64,000 bases of DNA from an uncultured Chitinophagaceae bacterium (GTDB lineage: Bacteria; Bacteroidota; Bacteroidia; Chitinophagales; Chitinophagaceae), in contig CALGAP010000013.1 of the NCBI GenBank assembly GCA_937958995.1, positions 72,290-136,289 on the forward strand, read 5' to 3'. Positions 27,492-35,567 of this stretch are shown here, in pieces; positions within the stretch are counted from its first letter, which is position 1, and each line of letters begins with the position of its first letter. The notes under the pieces were generated by a model, which saw only the letters and a program-made list of their open reading frames with translations, was not told the origin of the DNA and made no database searches. The position numbers and the translations under genes were made by a program.

Positions 27492-27841
27492 TTATTTTCC
27501 TATTAAGAATTCTCTGCTAGTTGGTTTTAATGTTGAAAATCGACGAGTTACGTCATTTCTCACCAGTTCCGGGAGCATGCCAGGCAAATGCCCAACACCC
27601 TTCGGCGTAGCGGTAAAGGGGAATGAAACGACCCAGGCCTTGCCTCTAATAATCAGCTTTCCAAATATAAATAATGTACCGGGTTTTGTGTTCTGCGAGA
27701 TTTTAACAGAAAACGACCCTGTATGTGGATAGTTTTCTACGCCCGAAACCTTATTAAATGATTGCTGCGAAAGTTGGCATCCTGCGCCTTTGCAGTCATT
27801 GATAGCACTGTAACCGTAAGCCAAATGGATAGTATTTTCAT
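27492..27841 (-). pseudogene. Frameshifted small secreted-protein gene (tentative)
   Basis: An ATG at 27841 opens a textbook signal peptide (MKILSIWLTVTVLSMTAKAQ) that runs into a stop after 34 codons. A +1 frame change near 27780 joins it to an open frame reading QLSQQSFNKVSGVENYPHTG and on to the stop at 27492, giving about 115 aa if the shift were repaired. No family is recognised. It may be a decayed gene, a sequencing error, or coincidence; there is no similarity evidence. It is divergent from the CCG-domain Fe-S gene. Confidence 0.3.
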
Positions 27842-27959
27842 AAATACTAGTTGGAGTGCCGCAAAGCTAACAGGAGTGCTTTCAGTGAAATGCCCACTGC
27901 GCGACAGTAACCACGTGATAGCTGGCGGATATGTTTTCATGGGTGAAAACCTTCTCAAC

Positions 27960-27989
27960 TTTGCTTTGCACGCATTTTTGATATATTTG
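27960..27989 (+). promoter_or_regulatory. Bacteroidota promoter (TTTG-N18-TATATTTG) of CCG-domain gene
   Basis: TTTG at 27960-27963 and TATATTTG at 27982-27989 match the -33 and -7 elements with an 18-bp spacer. Predicted transcription start near 27994, about 17 bp before the ATG at 28011. Confidence 0.55.
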
Positions 27990-28010
27990 AGCGTTAAAGC
28001 ACTATCTGAT

Positions 28011-28787
28011 ATGCATATAAAAACGATGGCAGAATGGGCTTCGGAAGGTAAATCACCTGATATTTTATTTTGGGTAGGATGCGCCGGCAGTTTCGACCAG
28101 CGGGCGCAGAAAATCACGAAGGCCTTTGCCATGATTCTGACGAAGACGGGTATCGACTTCGGCATATTGGGTAAAGAAGAGATGTGTACCGGCGATCCGG
28201 CACGTCGTGCAGGCAATGAATTTCTCTTCCAGATGATGGCATACCAGAATGTGAATGTGTTGAACAATTACGGGGTAAAAAAAATTGTGACTGCCTGTCC
28301 ACATTGCTTCAATATTTTAAAAAATGAATACCCCGAGTTGGGCGGTCAATACGAGGTGATTCATCACACCACTTTTCTGCAACAACTGATCGACGAAGGA
28401 AAAATAAAGCTGAAAGAAGGCGGCAGCTTTAAGGGCAAGCGCATTACCTATCATGATAGCTGTTACCTGGGTCGCTCCAACAATATTTACGAAGCTCCGC
28501 GCAAAGTGCTGGAAGCCCTGGATGCCGAGCTCGTTGAAATGAAACGTTGTCGCAGCAATGGCTTGTGCTGTGGCGCGGGCGGCGCGCAGATGTTCAAGGA
28601 AGAGGAAAAAGGGACGCACCGCATCAACGAAGAGCGCGTACAGGAAGCCATTGGCACCGGCGCCAACGTGGTGGCTTCTGCCTGTCCGTTCTGCAATACC
28701 ATGCTCACCGATGGCGTAAAATCAAAAGAAAAAGAAGGTGATGTGCAGGTGCTGGATGTAGCCGAACTGGTGGCTATGAGCTTATGA
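28011..28787 (+). CDS. CCG-domain heterodisulfide-reductase-like Fe-S protein (HdrB type)
   Basis: 258 aa. Two CCG cysteine sets are complete: C24, C59, C96, C99 and C151, C186-C187, C225, C228 (HDSCYLGRSN, GLCCGAGG, ACPFC). In HdrB, LutA and GlpC relatives these bind [4Fe-4S] clusters, including noncubane types. The start at 28011 (MHIKTMAEWA) agrees with the conserved MAE beginning of the family and with a good promoter. Its natural partner is the membrane Fe-S protein at 23043. The stop overlaps the stop of the convergent PepSY gene by 6 bp. Confidence 0.92.
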   Translation: MHIKTMAEWASEGKSPDILFWVGCAGSFDQRAQKITKAFAMILTKTGIDFGILGKEEMCTGDPARRAGNEFLFQMMAYQNVNVLNNYGVKKIVTACPHCFNILKNEYPELGGQYEVIHHTTFLQQLIDEGKIKLKEGGSFKGKRITYHDSCYLGRSNNIYEAPRKVLEALDAELVEMKRCRSNGLCCGAGGAQMFKEEEKGTHRINEERVQEAIGTGANVVASACPFCNTMLTDGVKSKEKEGDVQVLDVAELVAMSL

Positions 28788-29963
28788 GTTGATCATTTCT
28801 ACCTGCAAAGACTCTCTGACCGCGATACCGGCCGGCAACTGTTGCTGCTTCTTCGCAATCTTATTTTTCTTCCTTCTGCCCCACCAGATGTAGAATCCTG
28901 TAACAGGCAGACTAGCCGCAATCAGGCTCGCAAAGAATGCTATAATCTTGGTAGTAATGCCGCCGATGGCGCCTACATGCAGATCATAGTTCATGCGCAT
29001 TATCTTATCAGCCACGCTGGCAGTTTCAAATCTTCCGTAAATATGATTGACATCGATCTCCTCTAAAGTTTGCTGATCAAAATAACGGTAGTCAATCTTC
29101 CAGTATGTGCCTGCATCGGGATTAGCGCCTGCACCGATGGCCATAGAGTCGTCGTGCGGGTAATGCACTTCAATGGTCTCGGCATTGGCGTATTCGGCCT
29201 TCATGAGTTCATACACGCGATCAATCGCCGGGATATCGGCTGCTATGGCCTGCTTTCCGACAGGTTCATAAAATTCGGTCATCTGTTCACCGCCCGAAGC
29301 GGTCCAATACACTGTCCTGGCAAACCACTGAAAGCCGAACACCAGCCCCGTGAGTGCAATGAAGATGGCCACCCAGGTCATATAGAAACCAAACACATTG
29401 TGCAGGTCGTAGTTCACGCGGCGCCAGCGGGCATTCCACCTGATGGTGAAGCGCTGTTTACGCGCGGCTTTATTACGCGGCCACCAGAGTATGATTCCCG
29501 TGATCATCATGATCACGAAGATGAGCGTAGCGGTGGAGACAATGGGTTGGCCGATATGCGGCGGCAACCAGAGGTAGTAATGGCCATTGATAACGATGCG
29601 GAAAAAGTCTTTGGCCATATCCTTTACCTTCAGCACTTCGCCACTGTAAGGGTTTACATAAACAATGTAGTAATATTCTTCCGGCAGATACTGGTAAAAT
29701 GTCACTTTAGCAGCCTCGCCCTTCTCACCATAGGTCACGCTGTGCAGCAGTTTATCGGGCAACTGGGCCTGTGCTATACGGCCGAGCGCCGATGGCGGCA
29801 GAAATTCCTTCTGCCGGGGCTCCACATAAGCATAGGTTTGCGTCACGCTTTCTATCTCGCGTTGAAATGCCAGGATGCATCCCGTGATTCCCAGGAACAC
29901 GACGATCAGGCCAGATGAAAGCCCGAGCCATAAATGAATTTTCCTTACCAGTTTTTTAACCAT
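28782..29963 (-). CDS. PepSY-associated membrane protein (PepSY_TM)
   Basis: 393 aa. Starts MVKKLVRKIHLWLGLSSGLI with a first helix to about residue 34, then a PepSY region (about 45-130), two central helices (TATLIFVIMMITGIILWWPR and YMTWVAIFIALTGLVFGFQW) and a last helix ending ITGFYIWWGRRKKN-like. His residues H10 and others in the helices suit heme binding. Relatives are found with siderophore receptors and act in ferric reduction; no iron gene is adjacent here. A -7 box, TAGTTTTG, lies 9 bp upstream on the reverse strand (29973-29980). Confidence 0.87.
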   Translation of the reverse strand: MVKKLVRKIHLWLGLSSGLIVVFLGITGCILAFQREIESVTQTYAYVEPRQKEFLPPSALGRIAQAQLPDKLLHSVTYGEKGEAAKVTFYQYLPEEYYYIVYVNPYSGEVLKVKDMAKDFFRIVINGHYYLWLPPHIGQPIVSTATLIFVIMMITGIILWWPRNKAARKQRFTIRWNARWRRVNYDLHNVFGFYMTWVAIFIALTGLVFGFQWFARTVYWTASGGEQMTEFYEPVGKQAIAADIPAIDRVYELMKAEYANAETIEVHYPHDDSMAIGAGANPDAGTYWKIDYRYFDQQTLEEIDVNHIYGRFETASVADKIMRMNYDLHVGAIGGITTKIIAFFASLIAASLPVTGFYIWWGRRKKNKIAKKQQQLPAGIAVRESLQVEMINS

Positions 29964-30277
29964 AACCGGGCGCAAAACTACCTGAAAATGAGCGGGACCA
30001 TTTTCAAAAAGCGGAAAAATTGGTTTCGCAATGCGAAAACCACGGGACTTTAAGGGAGAAAGTCCAAACTGCCATCAAAAGTTCCGCCCTGGCCCGCAAT
30101 CCGCCCGAAAGATTCCGCGATAACCCTGCATCAACCGGTAAGAACTATTACAATGCCCTAAATAATTCAGTACCATACGAGTTACATAACCCAAAAATTA
30201 TAAGAAGCTCCGGCTCCAATAAAGAGCACATTTGCGGCCGCGATAGAGTTTTGGGCGTGTTGAACTAACTTTGTCCC
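29964..30277. other. Divergent intergenic region, 314 bp
   Basis: It holds a reverse-strand -7 box for the PepSY gene (29973-29980) and a forward-strand box at 30266-30273. An 82-codon open frame in the middle has no signal peptide, no family features and runs into the forward promoter, so it is not called. Nothing else is seen. Confidence 0.5.
30266..30273 (+). promoter_or_regulatory. Bacteroidota -7 box (TAACTTTG) abutting the start codon
   Basis: An exact TAnnTTTG match ending 4 bp before the ATG at 30278, predicting a leaderless transcript. Confidence 0.45.
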
Positions 30278-30793
30278 ATGAACTTAAACTATCATGATCA
30301 GTTGCCGGCCGATTTTGCCCCGGATTCCCGTGTGTGGATTTACCAGGCCAGCCGCTTATTTGGCCTTGCCGAGGTATTGAAGGTGGAAGAAATGCTGAAC
30401 AATTTTGTCTCCAAATGGCAATCTCACGGCTCCCCTGTCAAGGGTTATGCTAATGTCTTTTTCGGGCAGTTTGTAGTGCTGATGGCCGACGAGCGCGCCA
30501 CCGGCGTCAGCGGTTGCAGCACCGACAGCTCGGTGAGACTGATCAAACAAATTGAGCAGACTTTTAATGTTAATATGTTCGACCGCACCTCGCTGGCTTT
30601 TGTAGTAAAGGACAAAGTGCAGTTGCTGCCACTGGCGCAACTACAATATGCCATGGATAACCAGTTTATTTCACCTGATACACTTTACTTCAACAACCTG
30701 GTGCAGACAAAAGCAGAACTCGAGCAGAAATGGATTGTTCCGATTAAGGAAAGCTGGCTGAAGACAAGGATTAGCATGCCGCAGGGACTTTGA
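30278..30793 (+). CDS. Conserved Bacteroidota protein of unknown function
   Basis: 171 aa, soluble. It begins MNLNYHDQLPADFAPDSRVW and has a central GYANVFFGQFVVLMADERAT and GCSTDSSVRLIKQIEQTF, then FDRTSLAFVVKD. Relatives in this phylum are often labelled 'ABC transporter ATPase', but there is no Walker A or signature motif here, so that name is wrong for this sequence. As I recall, in many relatives it follows the HdrB-like gene; here the PepSY gene intervenes in the opposite direction. Function unknown. Confidence 0.8.
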   Translation: MNLNYHDQLPADFAPDSRVWIYQASRLFGLAEVLKVEEMLNNFVSKWQSHGSPVKGYANVFFGQFVVLMADERATGVSGCSTDSSVRLIKQIEQTFNVNMFDRTSLAFVVKDKVQLLPLAQLQYAMDNQFISPDTLYFNNLVQTKAELEQKWIVPIKESWLKTRISMPQGL

Positions 30794-30932
30794 TTTTCCC
30801 TGTACCGCTAAATCATAATCTTGATCACCATTGCAACTGCTGCAACGGTGGCAACGAATTGAGCAAGGCGTGGCCAAAGCGTTGCACGCAGTTATTGTCG
30901 AGAATCAAGAAAAACTAACGGTATGGCGTATT

Positions 30933-32273
30933 CTAAAACAACATGATGAAGGCTGTGCCCTGCCCTTCGATCGATTGTACCTGGATGTTACCCCGGTGCA
31001 GCATCATGATCTGCTTACAGAGACTTAAACCGATGCCGCTGCCATTTTTCTTTGTACTGAAGAATGGAACGAAAATTTTATCAACCACCTCGGCGGGCAT
31101 TCCAATACCGTTGTCGGTAACCTTCAGCACCGTCTTGCGGTTGGGAGCAGCATAAGCCGAAAGAATAATACGCGGCTCCTGGCGGTCTTTCACCGCTTCA
31201 ATGGCATTCACAATAAGATTGATCAACACCTGCTCCACCAGGTTGGTATCGACCTCCAGTTGCAGGTCGGGATCTTTGAGGATAATTTCCAGCTCGATAT
31301 TTTTCTGCGCCATCGTGGGCTGCATCAGCTGGTGCATGTTTTCAAACAGATCGCGCACGTAAACCTTTTGGAGGTTGAGCGTAGTGATCTTATTCAGGTT
31401 GCGGTAAGTTTCAGCAAATTTCAACAAGCCTTCGCTCCTGCGTTTGATGGTATCAATACCTAATTCAAGATCGTCCATGGAGCCCGGCTCCGTTTCCGAC
31501 TCCTTCTTATTTTGCTGCAGGCGGTGTTTCAGCGTCTCGGCCAGCGAAGAGATCGGCGCCACCGAGTTCATGATTTCGTGCGTCATCACACTCAGCAGTT
31601 TTTGCCAGGCTTTCGATTCCGTTTCATCCAACGCTTCGTTCACGTTCTGGAATGCGATCAGTTTGTATTTCTGTCCATCAGTCTGGAACGTAGTGGCCGA
31701 CAGCAGCACCTTAAACGAATCTTTTTCCCGGTGCGCGATCGCCACCTTATTGTCGCCCGGGCGCAGCACCATAATTTCCCTGTATAAATCATTGTCGCGC
31801 CGCTGCAGGCTGTGGATGGTCTTGAGATAAGGCAACTGCAACATTCTCTTCAGCGATTCATTCATCCAAATCACTTCACCATTCTGCTCTTTGTAGGAAA
31901 GTATGCCCGTATCGATCAGTTCCAGGATTTTCTGCAAATATTGGTATTGCGTTTCCCTTTCCTTACTGATTACCTTAAACGTAGTATTGATCTCATTAAA
32001 GCCCTTGCGCAACGGCTGCAGTTCCACCGGCGCATGCTTCACGTCGAAGTATCTTGAAAAATCGCGGTAATGAATCGACTCCACAAACTGATCGAGCTCC
32101 ATATGCGCCTTGCGCTGAAACCTGTACAGCTCCACCACCTGGTACAGAATTACAGGCACCACCAGCACCAGGTAAATATACCTGCCGGTCACCACCTGGT
32201 AAGACGCCACTGCCAATGTTGCAAACAACAACACTACACGAGCCAGGATACGCCACTCAACGCTTTTGAACAT
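30933..32273 (-). CDS. Sensor histidine kinase (NtrB/NtrY-like)
   Basis: 446 aa. Two membrane helices at about 9-27 and 32-50 with almost no periplasmic loop, so the signal is probably sensed within the membrane or in the cytoplasm. A PAS-like region (about 110-215) precedes the dimerisation helix with H232 (LSVMTHEIMNSVAPISSLAE). The ATPase core has the N box (NLIVNAIEAVKD), G1 (VTDNGIGMP), an F box (FVPFFSTKKNGSGIGLSL) and the final G2. It should phosphorylate D56 of the regulator whose gene is immediately upstream (102-bp gap), and through it control the permease locus. Confidence 0.92.
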   Translation of the reverse strand: MFKSVEWRILARVVLLFATLAVASYQVVTGRYIYLVLVVPVILYQVVELYRFQRKAHMELDQFVESIHYRDFSRYFDVKHAPVELQPLRKGFNEINTTFKVISKERETQYQYLQKILELIDTGILSYKEQNGEVIWMNESLKRMLQLPYLKTIHSLQRRDNDLYREIMVLRPGDNKVAIAHREKDSFKVLLSATTFQTDGQKYKLIAFQNVNEALDETESKAWQKLLSVMTHEIMNSVAPISSLAETLKHRLQQNKKESETEPGSMDDLELGIDTIKRRSEGLLKFAETYRNLNKITTLNLQKVYVRDLFENMHQLMQPTMAQKNIELEIILKDPDLQLEVDTNLVEQVLINLIVNAIEAVKDRQEPRIILSAYAAPNRKTVLKVTDNGIGMPAEVVDKIFVPFFSTKKNGSGIGLSLCKQIMMLHRGNIQVQSIEGQGTAFIMLF

Positions 32274-32290
32274 ATGGGGAATTATTAAGG

Positions 32291-32353
32291 GTCAATTGTA
32301 AATTATCACACCTGATCGCAGTCTGCCAACAAATTTGACAATGTACAATTGAC
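32291..32353. promoter_or_regulatory. Inverted repeat between regulator and kinase genes
   Basis: GTCAATTGTA (32291-32300) and TACAATTGAC (32344-32353) are perfect 10-bp inverted repeats separated by 43 bp, in the 102-bp gap of this reverse-strand pair. It could be an mRNA stem tuning kinase expression, or an operator. No T-tract, so not a simple terminator. Confidence 0.35.
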
Positions 32354-32375
32354 AAATTGCATATTGATTCTTCTC

Positions 32376-33743
32376 TCAAATATCATACTTACTCAACCGC
32401 CTGTACAGCGCCGTCCTTGTCAGTCCCAGCTCTCTGGCGGCTTTGGTAATATTACCATTATGCTTTTCGATAACGCGCAAGATGGTATTTTTCTCTACCG
32501 TGCTCAGGTTGAGTTCAGCGGGCTGTTCAGCTTCGCGTGTGGCGGGCGATTCTATGGGTGAAAAGATCAGGTCGTTGGCGGTCAGCACATTGCTGTCGGC
32601 CATAATCACGGCCCGCTCAATGGTATATTGCAGTTCGCGGATATTGCCCGGGAAATGATAGCTCATCAGTTTTTCTTCTGCCTTTTCGTCAAACTCCATT
32701 ACCGGCTTCATATACTTATTACTGTACACCTTGCTGAAATGACGGGCCAGCAGCATAATATCGCCGGCGCGCTTCCTCAGCGGGGGCACCACAATTTCAA
32801 CGGTATTGATGCGATAGATCAGGTCTTTCCTGAACCGGTTCTCGTTCGCCAGTTCGGCCAGCGGCACGTTGGTGGCGCAGATCAGCCTGATGTCAACCGG
32901 AATCGGATCGTTGGAACCCAGGCGGATCACCTGGCGGTTTTGCAGCACACTCAGCAGCTTGGCCTGCTGGTGCAGACTGATATTGCCAATCTCATCCAGA
33001 AAAAGCGTACCGCCATTGGCCGCTTCAAAACGACCTTTGCGGTCTTCGCGAGCGTCGGTAAACGCGCCTTTCTTATGGCCAAACAGTTCGCTTTCAAAAA
33101 GTGACTCGGTGAGCGCGCCCACATCCACTTTCACAAAAGGCTTGTCGGCCCGCTGCGAACGCTGGTGCAGCGCCTTCGCGATCAGGTCTTTGCCTGTACC
33201 GTTTTCACCCAAAATCAAAATATTGGCATCGGTGGGCGCCACCTTCTCTATTTTATAAAAAATATCCTGCATCACTTCCGACTCGCCGAGCAGTTCTGTG
33301 CCGATAATGGAATCGCTACCGCCATACTTGGGCATGGCCGTGGTGCGACTATCCTTACGCTTCAACGCCTCCTTAATGGTGGCGATCAGCTTTTCGTTGT
33401 GCCAGGGCTTGATCACAAAATCGGCAGCGCCCTCCTTCAGGCAGCGTACAGCCAGGTCAATATGACCATAGGCCGTGATCATAATCACCGCGGCGTCGGA
33501 CTTGTACTCCTTAATTATCTTGTTTAACCAAAAAAGACCTTCATTGCCCGTATTAATTGAACTGTTGAAGTTCATGTCGAGCAGGATAACATCGTAAGAT
33601 TGTTTGGACAACAGCCAGCGCAGGTTTTCGGGGTTCTTCTCAGTAACCACCTCTTTGGTCTCTGTTTTCAGCAACAGTCTGACCGCAGTCAGCACATCTA
33701 TGTCGTCATCAATCACCAAAATCGAGGTATTCTTCAATTGCAT
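32376..33743 (-). CDS. Sigma-54-dependent response regulator (NtrC family)
   Basis: 455 aa with the full NtrC layout. Receiver (1-125): acidic pocket D12-D14, phosphoacceptor D56, K112. AAA+ domain (about 145-385): Walker A GENGTGKD (179-186), the sigma-54-contacting loop GAFTDA (226-231; consensus GAFTGA), Walker B TLFLDEIGN and the Arg-finger region FRKDLIYRIN. Fis-type HTH at 415-455 (NITKAARELGLTRTALYRRL). It should drive sigma-54 promoters when phosphorylated by the kinase encoded next to it. The divergent adaptor gene and two further promoters in the array carry repeat pairs that I propose as its binding sites. Confidence 0.94.
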   Translation of the reverse strand: MQLKNTSILVIDDDIDVLTAVRLLLKTETKEVVTEKNPENLRWLLSKQSYDVILLDMNFNSSINTGNEGLFWLNKIIKEYKSDAAVIMITAYGHIDLAVRCLKEGAADFVIKPWHNEKLIATIKEALKRKDSRTTAMPKYGGSDSIIGTELLGESEVMQDIFYKIEKVAPTDANILILGENGTGKDLIAKALHQRSQRADKPFVKVDVGALTESLFESELFGHKKGAFTDAREDRKGRFEAANGGTLFLDEIGNISLHQQAKLLSVLQNRQVIRLGSNDPIPVDIRLICATNVPLAELANENRFRKDLIYRINTVEIVVPPLRKRAGDIMLLARHFSKVYSNKYMKPVMEFDEKAEEKLMSYHFPGNIRELQYTIERAVIMADSNVLTANDLIFSPIESPATREAEQPAELNLSTVEKNTILRVIEKHNGNITKAARELGLTRTALYRRLSKYDI

Positions 33744-33856
33744 ACTCTGTAAAAAAATTTATTCGTGTAGATGCAACAATTCATAACTACAATTATACCA
33801 TAATTATAAAGCCATGGCAAACAATTTTTTACACGGCAATGCTAAAATTCCCGAAC

Positions 33857-33895
33857 TGTATCAAAAGCGAACACCGGGTGTACTGTTAACGAACA
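33857..33895 (+). promoter_or_regulatory. Activator-site pair A (17-bp direct repeats, 22-bp period)
   Basis: TGTATCAAAAGCGAACA (33857-33873) and TGTACTGTTAACGAACA (33879-33895), starts exactly 22 bp apart, i.e. two helical turns. A degenerate third unit ending CCCGAAC lies just upstream (33840-33856). The same pair with the same period is found at 49350 and 55505. Proposed enhancer sites for the adjacent sigma-54 activator. Seen directly; binding is inferred. Confidence 0.75.
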
Positions 33896-33947
33896 GCTTC
33901 GTACATACATCCTGTCTAAGTTTCTGACAATCATTAGGAACATATTC

Positions 33948-33961
33948 TGGCACAGCGTTGA
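33948..33961 (+). promoter_or_regulatory. Sigma-54-like promoter A before the adaptor
   Basis: TGGCACAGCGTTGA: a perfect -24 TGGCAC and a -12 TTGA. The G of the -12 is one base closer than in the classical TGGCACG-N4-TTGC. It lies 53 bp after the repeat pair and 105 bp before the adaptor start. The same one-base-short layout recurs at 55595. Confidence 0.6.
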
Positions 33962-34065
33962 AGGATAAGGAGCAGTTAGTTTTCTTTTATGATTGTTTTT
34001 GAGTGCCGCCCCGCAAACAGGGCGGGGTGGCATTTCTAAAAAGACTTAATAAAAATCCTTACAAA

Positions 34066-35322
34066 GTGGATAGAGTTATTGCAAAAAAGAAATGGTCATC
34101 AAAGCGGATTTTCACCATTGCCGGCATTGCTGCCATAGCAGCCCTGATCTTTTTCAGTATTTATTTCACTACCGGCAAAAGCCGATTGAATGTAAACACA
34201 GAACGGATTACAATCACAGAAGTTAAGAAGGGCCCCTTCCAGGAGACCATCCCGGTAAACGGTATCGTGCTACCTCTTACCACTATTTACCTCGATGCCC
34301 AGGAAGGTGGCCGCATGGAAGAGAAGTATGTTGAAGACGGCGCCATCATGAAAGAAGGTCAGCCTATTCTGCGCCTTTCCAATCCCGACCTGGAACTGAG
34401 CCTGGCCAACCAGGAAACGCAGGTATTTAACGTGTTGACCCAAATGCAGATCGCGCGCAACAATGCACAGCAAAACACGGTAAGCCGCCTGAACCAGATG
34501 GCTGAAGTGGATAATGCGCTGAAAGAAGCCGAACGCGTATATAAACTCAACAAAGAGTTGTTTGAGAAAAAAGCGATCGGCGAACAGGAGTTCCGCAAAT
34601 CGGAAAATGAATACAATTACCAGTTGCGCCGTAAGAAACTGACCGAGGAAATATTGAAACAAGATTCCATCACCAACAAAATTCAGCTGGAGCAGCAGGA
34701 GCAGTCGTACCAGAACATGAAGAAAGCGCTGGACCTGATGAAGCGCAAAGTGGGCGACCTGATCGTGCGCGCTCCTATTGATGGTCAGCTGACTTCATTC
34801 GATGCAGAGATCGGCCAGAACATTGCGCCCTCAACCCGCCTGGGACAAATAGACGTATTGAATGGTTTTAAAGTGCGGGCTGAAATTGACGAACACTATA
34901 TTTCAAGGATCATCACCGGACTGAAAGGAACATTCACTTTTGCCGGGCAACAATACAGCCTGGTGATAAAGAAAGTATATACCCAGGTAACCAATGGCCG
35001 CTTCCAGGTAGATATGGAGTTTGAAGGAAAAGTGCCCGATGGCATCCGCCGCGGACAAACACTGCAGATACTGCTGGCGCTGAGCGATGAGACCGAAGCC
35101 ATACTGTTAGCAAAAGGCGGTTTCTACCAGCAAACAGGCGGCAACTGGATATTTAAAGTAAGCGAAAACGGCGACATTGCTTATCGCGTGGATATACAGC
35201 TCAACCGTCAGAATACCGATTATTATGAAGTGATTTCCGGCTTGCAACCCGGCGACAAGGTAGTGACCTCGAGCTATGAAAATTATGGAAACATGCAGGA
35301 ACTGGTGTTGAAGAAAAATTGA
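34066..35322 (+). CDS. HlyD/MacA-type periplasmic adaptor
   Basis: 418 aa from a GTG start at 34066 (VDRVIAKKKW); upstream codons in frame are C-rich leader sequence. One membrane anchor (about 14-36), a barrel-sandwich lipoyl half, a long coiled-coil hairpin (about 105-240, LNQMAEVDNALKEAERVYKL), the second lipoyl half (GDLIVRAPIDGQLTSFDAEI) and beta-barrel plus membrane-proximal domains. It links an inner-membrane ABC transporter to a TolC channel. It is the only adaptor in the whole locus, so it must serve several permeases or only one of them. Confidence 0.9.
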   Translation: MDRVIAKKKWSSKRIFTIAGIAAIAALIFFSIYFTTGKSRLNVNTERITITEVKKGPFQETIPVNGIVLPLTTIYLDAQEGGRMEEKYVEDGAIMKEGQPILRLSNPDLELSLANQETQVFNVLTQMQIARNNAQQNTVSRLNQMAEVDNALKEAERVYKLNKELFEKKAIGEQEFRKSENEYNYQLRRKKLTEEILKQDSITNKIQLEQQEQSYQNMKKALDLMKRKVGDLIVRAPIDGQLTSFDAEIGQNIAPSTRLGQIDVLNGFKVRAEIDEHYISRIITGLKGTFTFAGQQYSLVIKKVYTQVTNGRFQVDMEFEGKVPDGIRRGQTLQILLALSDETEAILLAKGGFYQQTGGNWIFKVSENGDIAYRVDIQLNRQNTDYYEVISGLQPGDKVVTSSYENYGNMQELVLKKN

Positions 35323-35350
35323 GTTGACCCAAACAATTAAAACAACAATT

Positions 35351-35536
35351 ATGAAACTTAAATCCATCTGTGTTCTGCTGGTGCTGGCATGTGGATCGCT
35401 GCTGGCATCACCGCGTAAAATTTCGTGCAACCAAAGCGGTTGTGAAGCGGAAGTTATTAAAGTGAGCACAGAAACAGCTCATAACGACGAAACACAATTT
35501 TTACCGATTCAACGGTTTTCAAATACTGTTTTGTAA
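35351..35536 (+). CDS. Small secreted peptide of the export locus, unknown
   Basis: 61 aa. The start at 35351 gives a signal peptide (MKLKSICVLLVLACGSLLAS); the mature part of about 41 residues has two cysteines five apart (SCNQSGC) and is otherwise polar. It is located between adaptor and ATPase, 28 bp and 31 bp from each, so clearly co-transcribed. No known family. It lacks a double-glycine leader and no modification or peptidase genes are present, so a bacteriocin reading is not supported. It could be a cargo, a periplasmic signal, or a structural helper. Confidence 0.65.
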   Translation: MKLKSICVLLVLACGSLLASPRKISCNQSGCEAEVIKVSTETAHNDETQFLPIQRFSNTVL

Positions 35537-35567
35537 TCAAACACTTCAACTTTTCAAAAAATACAAC

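Larger units (their letters stand above)
27463..28010. other. Intergenic region between DinB and the CCG-domain gene
   Basis: 548 bp. Apart from the tentative frameshifted secreted gene and the promoter elements at 27960-27989, nothing is supported. The open frame of the Fe-S gene reaches back to 27762, but those 83 codons have no similarity to the family N-terminus and overlap the promoter. Confidence 0.5.
33744..34065. promoter_or_regulatory. Divergent control region of the export locus
   Basis: 322 bp between the regulator (reverse) and the adaptor (forward). It contains the AT-rich probable regulator promoter (33750-33830), the repeat pair at 33857-33895 and the sigma-54-like element at 33948-33961. 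The C-rich segment around 34002-34030 (GCCGCCCCGCAAACAGGGCG) could form a hairpin in the adaptor leader. No gene is seen. Confidence 0.6.

Noticed and set aside
27762..28010. Upstream extension of the CCG-domain Fe-S gene by 83 codons
   Set aside because: Not similar to family N-termini, contains the promoter at 27960-27989, and overlaps the divergent signal-peptide frame.
29070..29918. 282-codon open frame opposite the PepSY gene
   Set aside because: Antisense shadow; His/Arg-rich translation without start signal or family motifs.
30020..30268. 82-codon forward open frame between the PepSY gene and the conserved hypothetical
   Set aside because: No signal peptide, no family features, low-complexity composition, and it overlaps the -7 box of the next gene.
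30278..30793. Common database label 'ABC transporter ATPase' for this family
   Set aside because: No Walker A, signature or Walker B motif in the 171 residues.
35351..35536. Bacteriocin or RiPP precursor
   Set aside because: Leader is a Sec signal peptide rather than a double-glycine leader, and no maturation enzyme or peptidase-ABC protein is linked.
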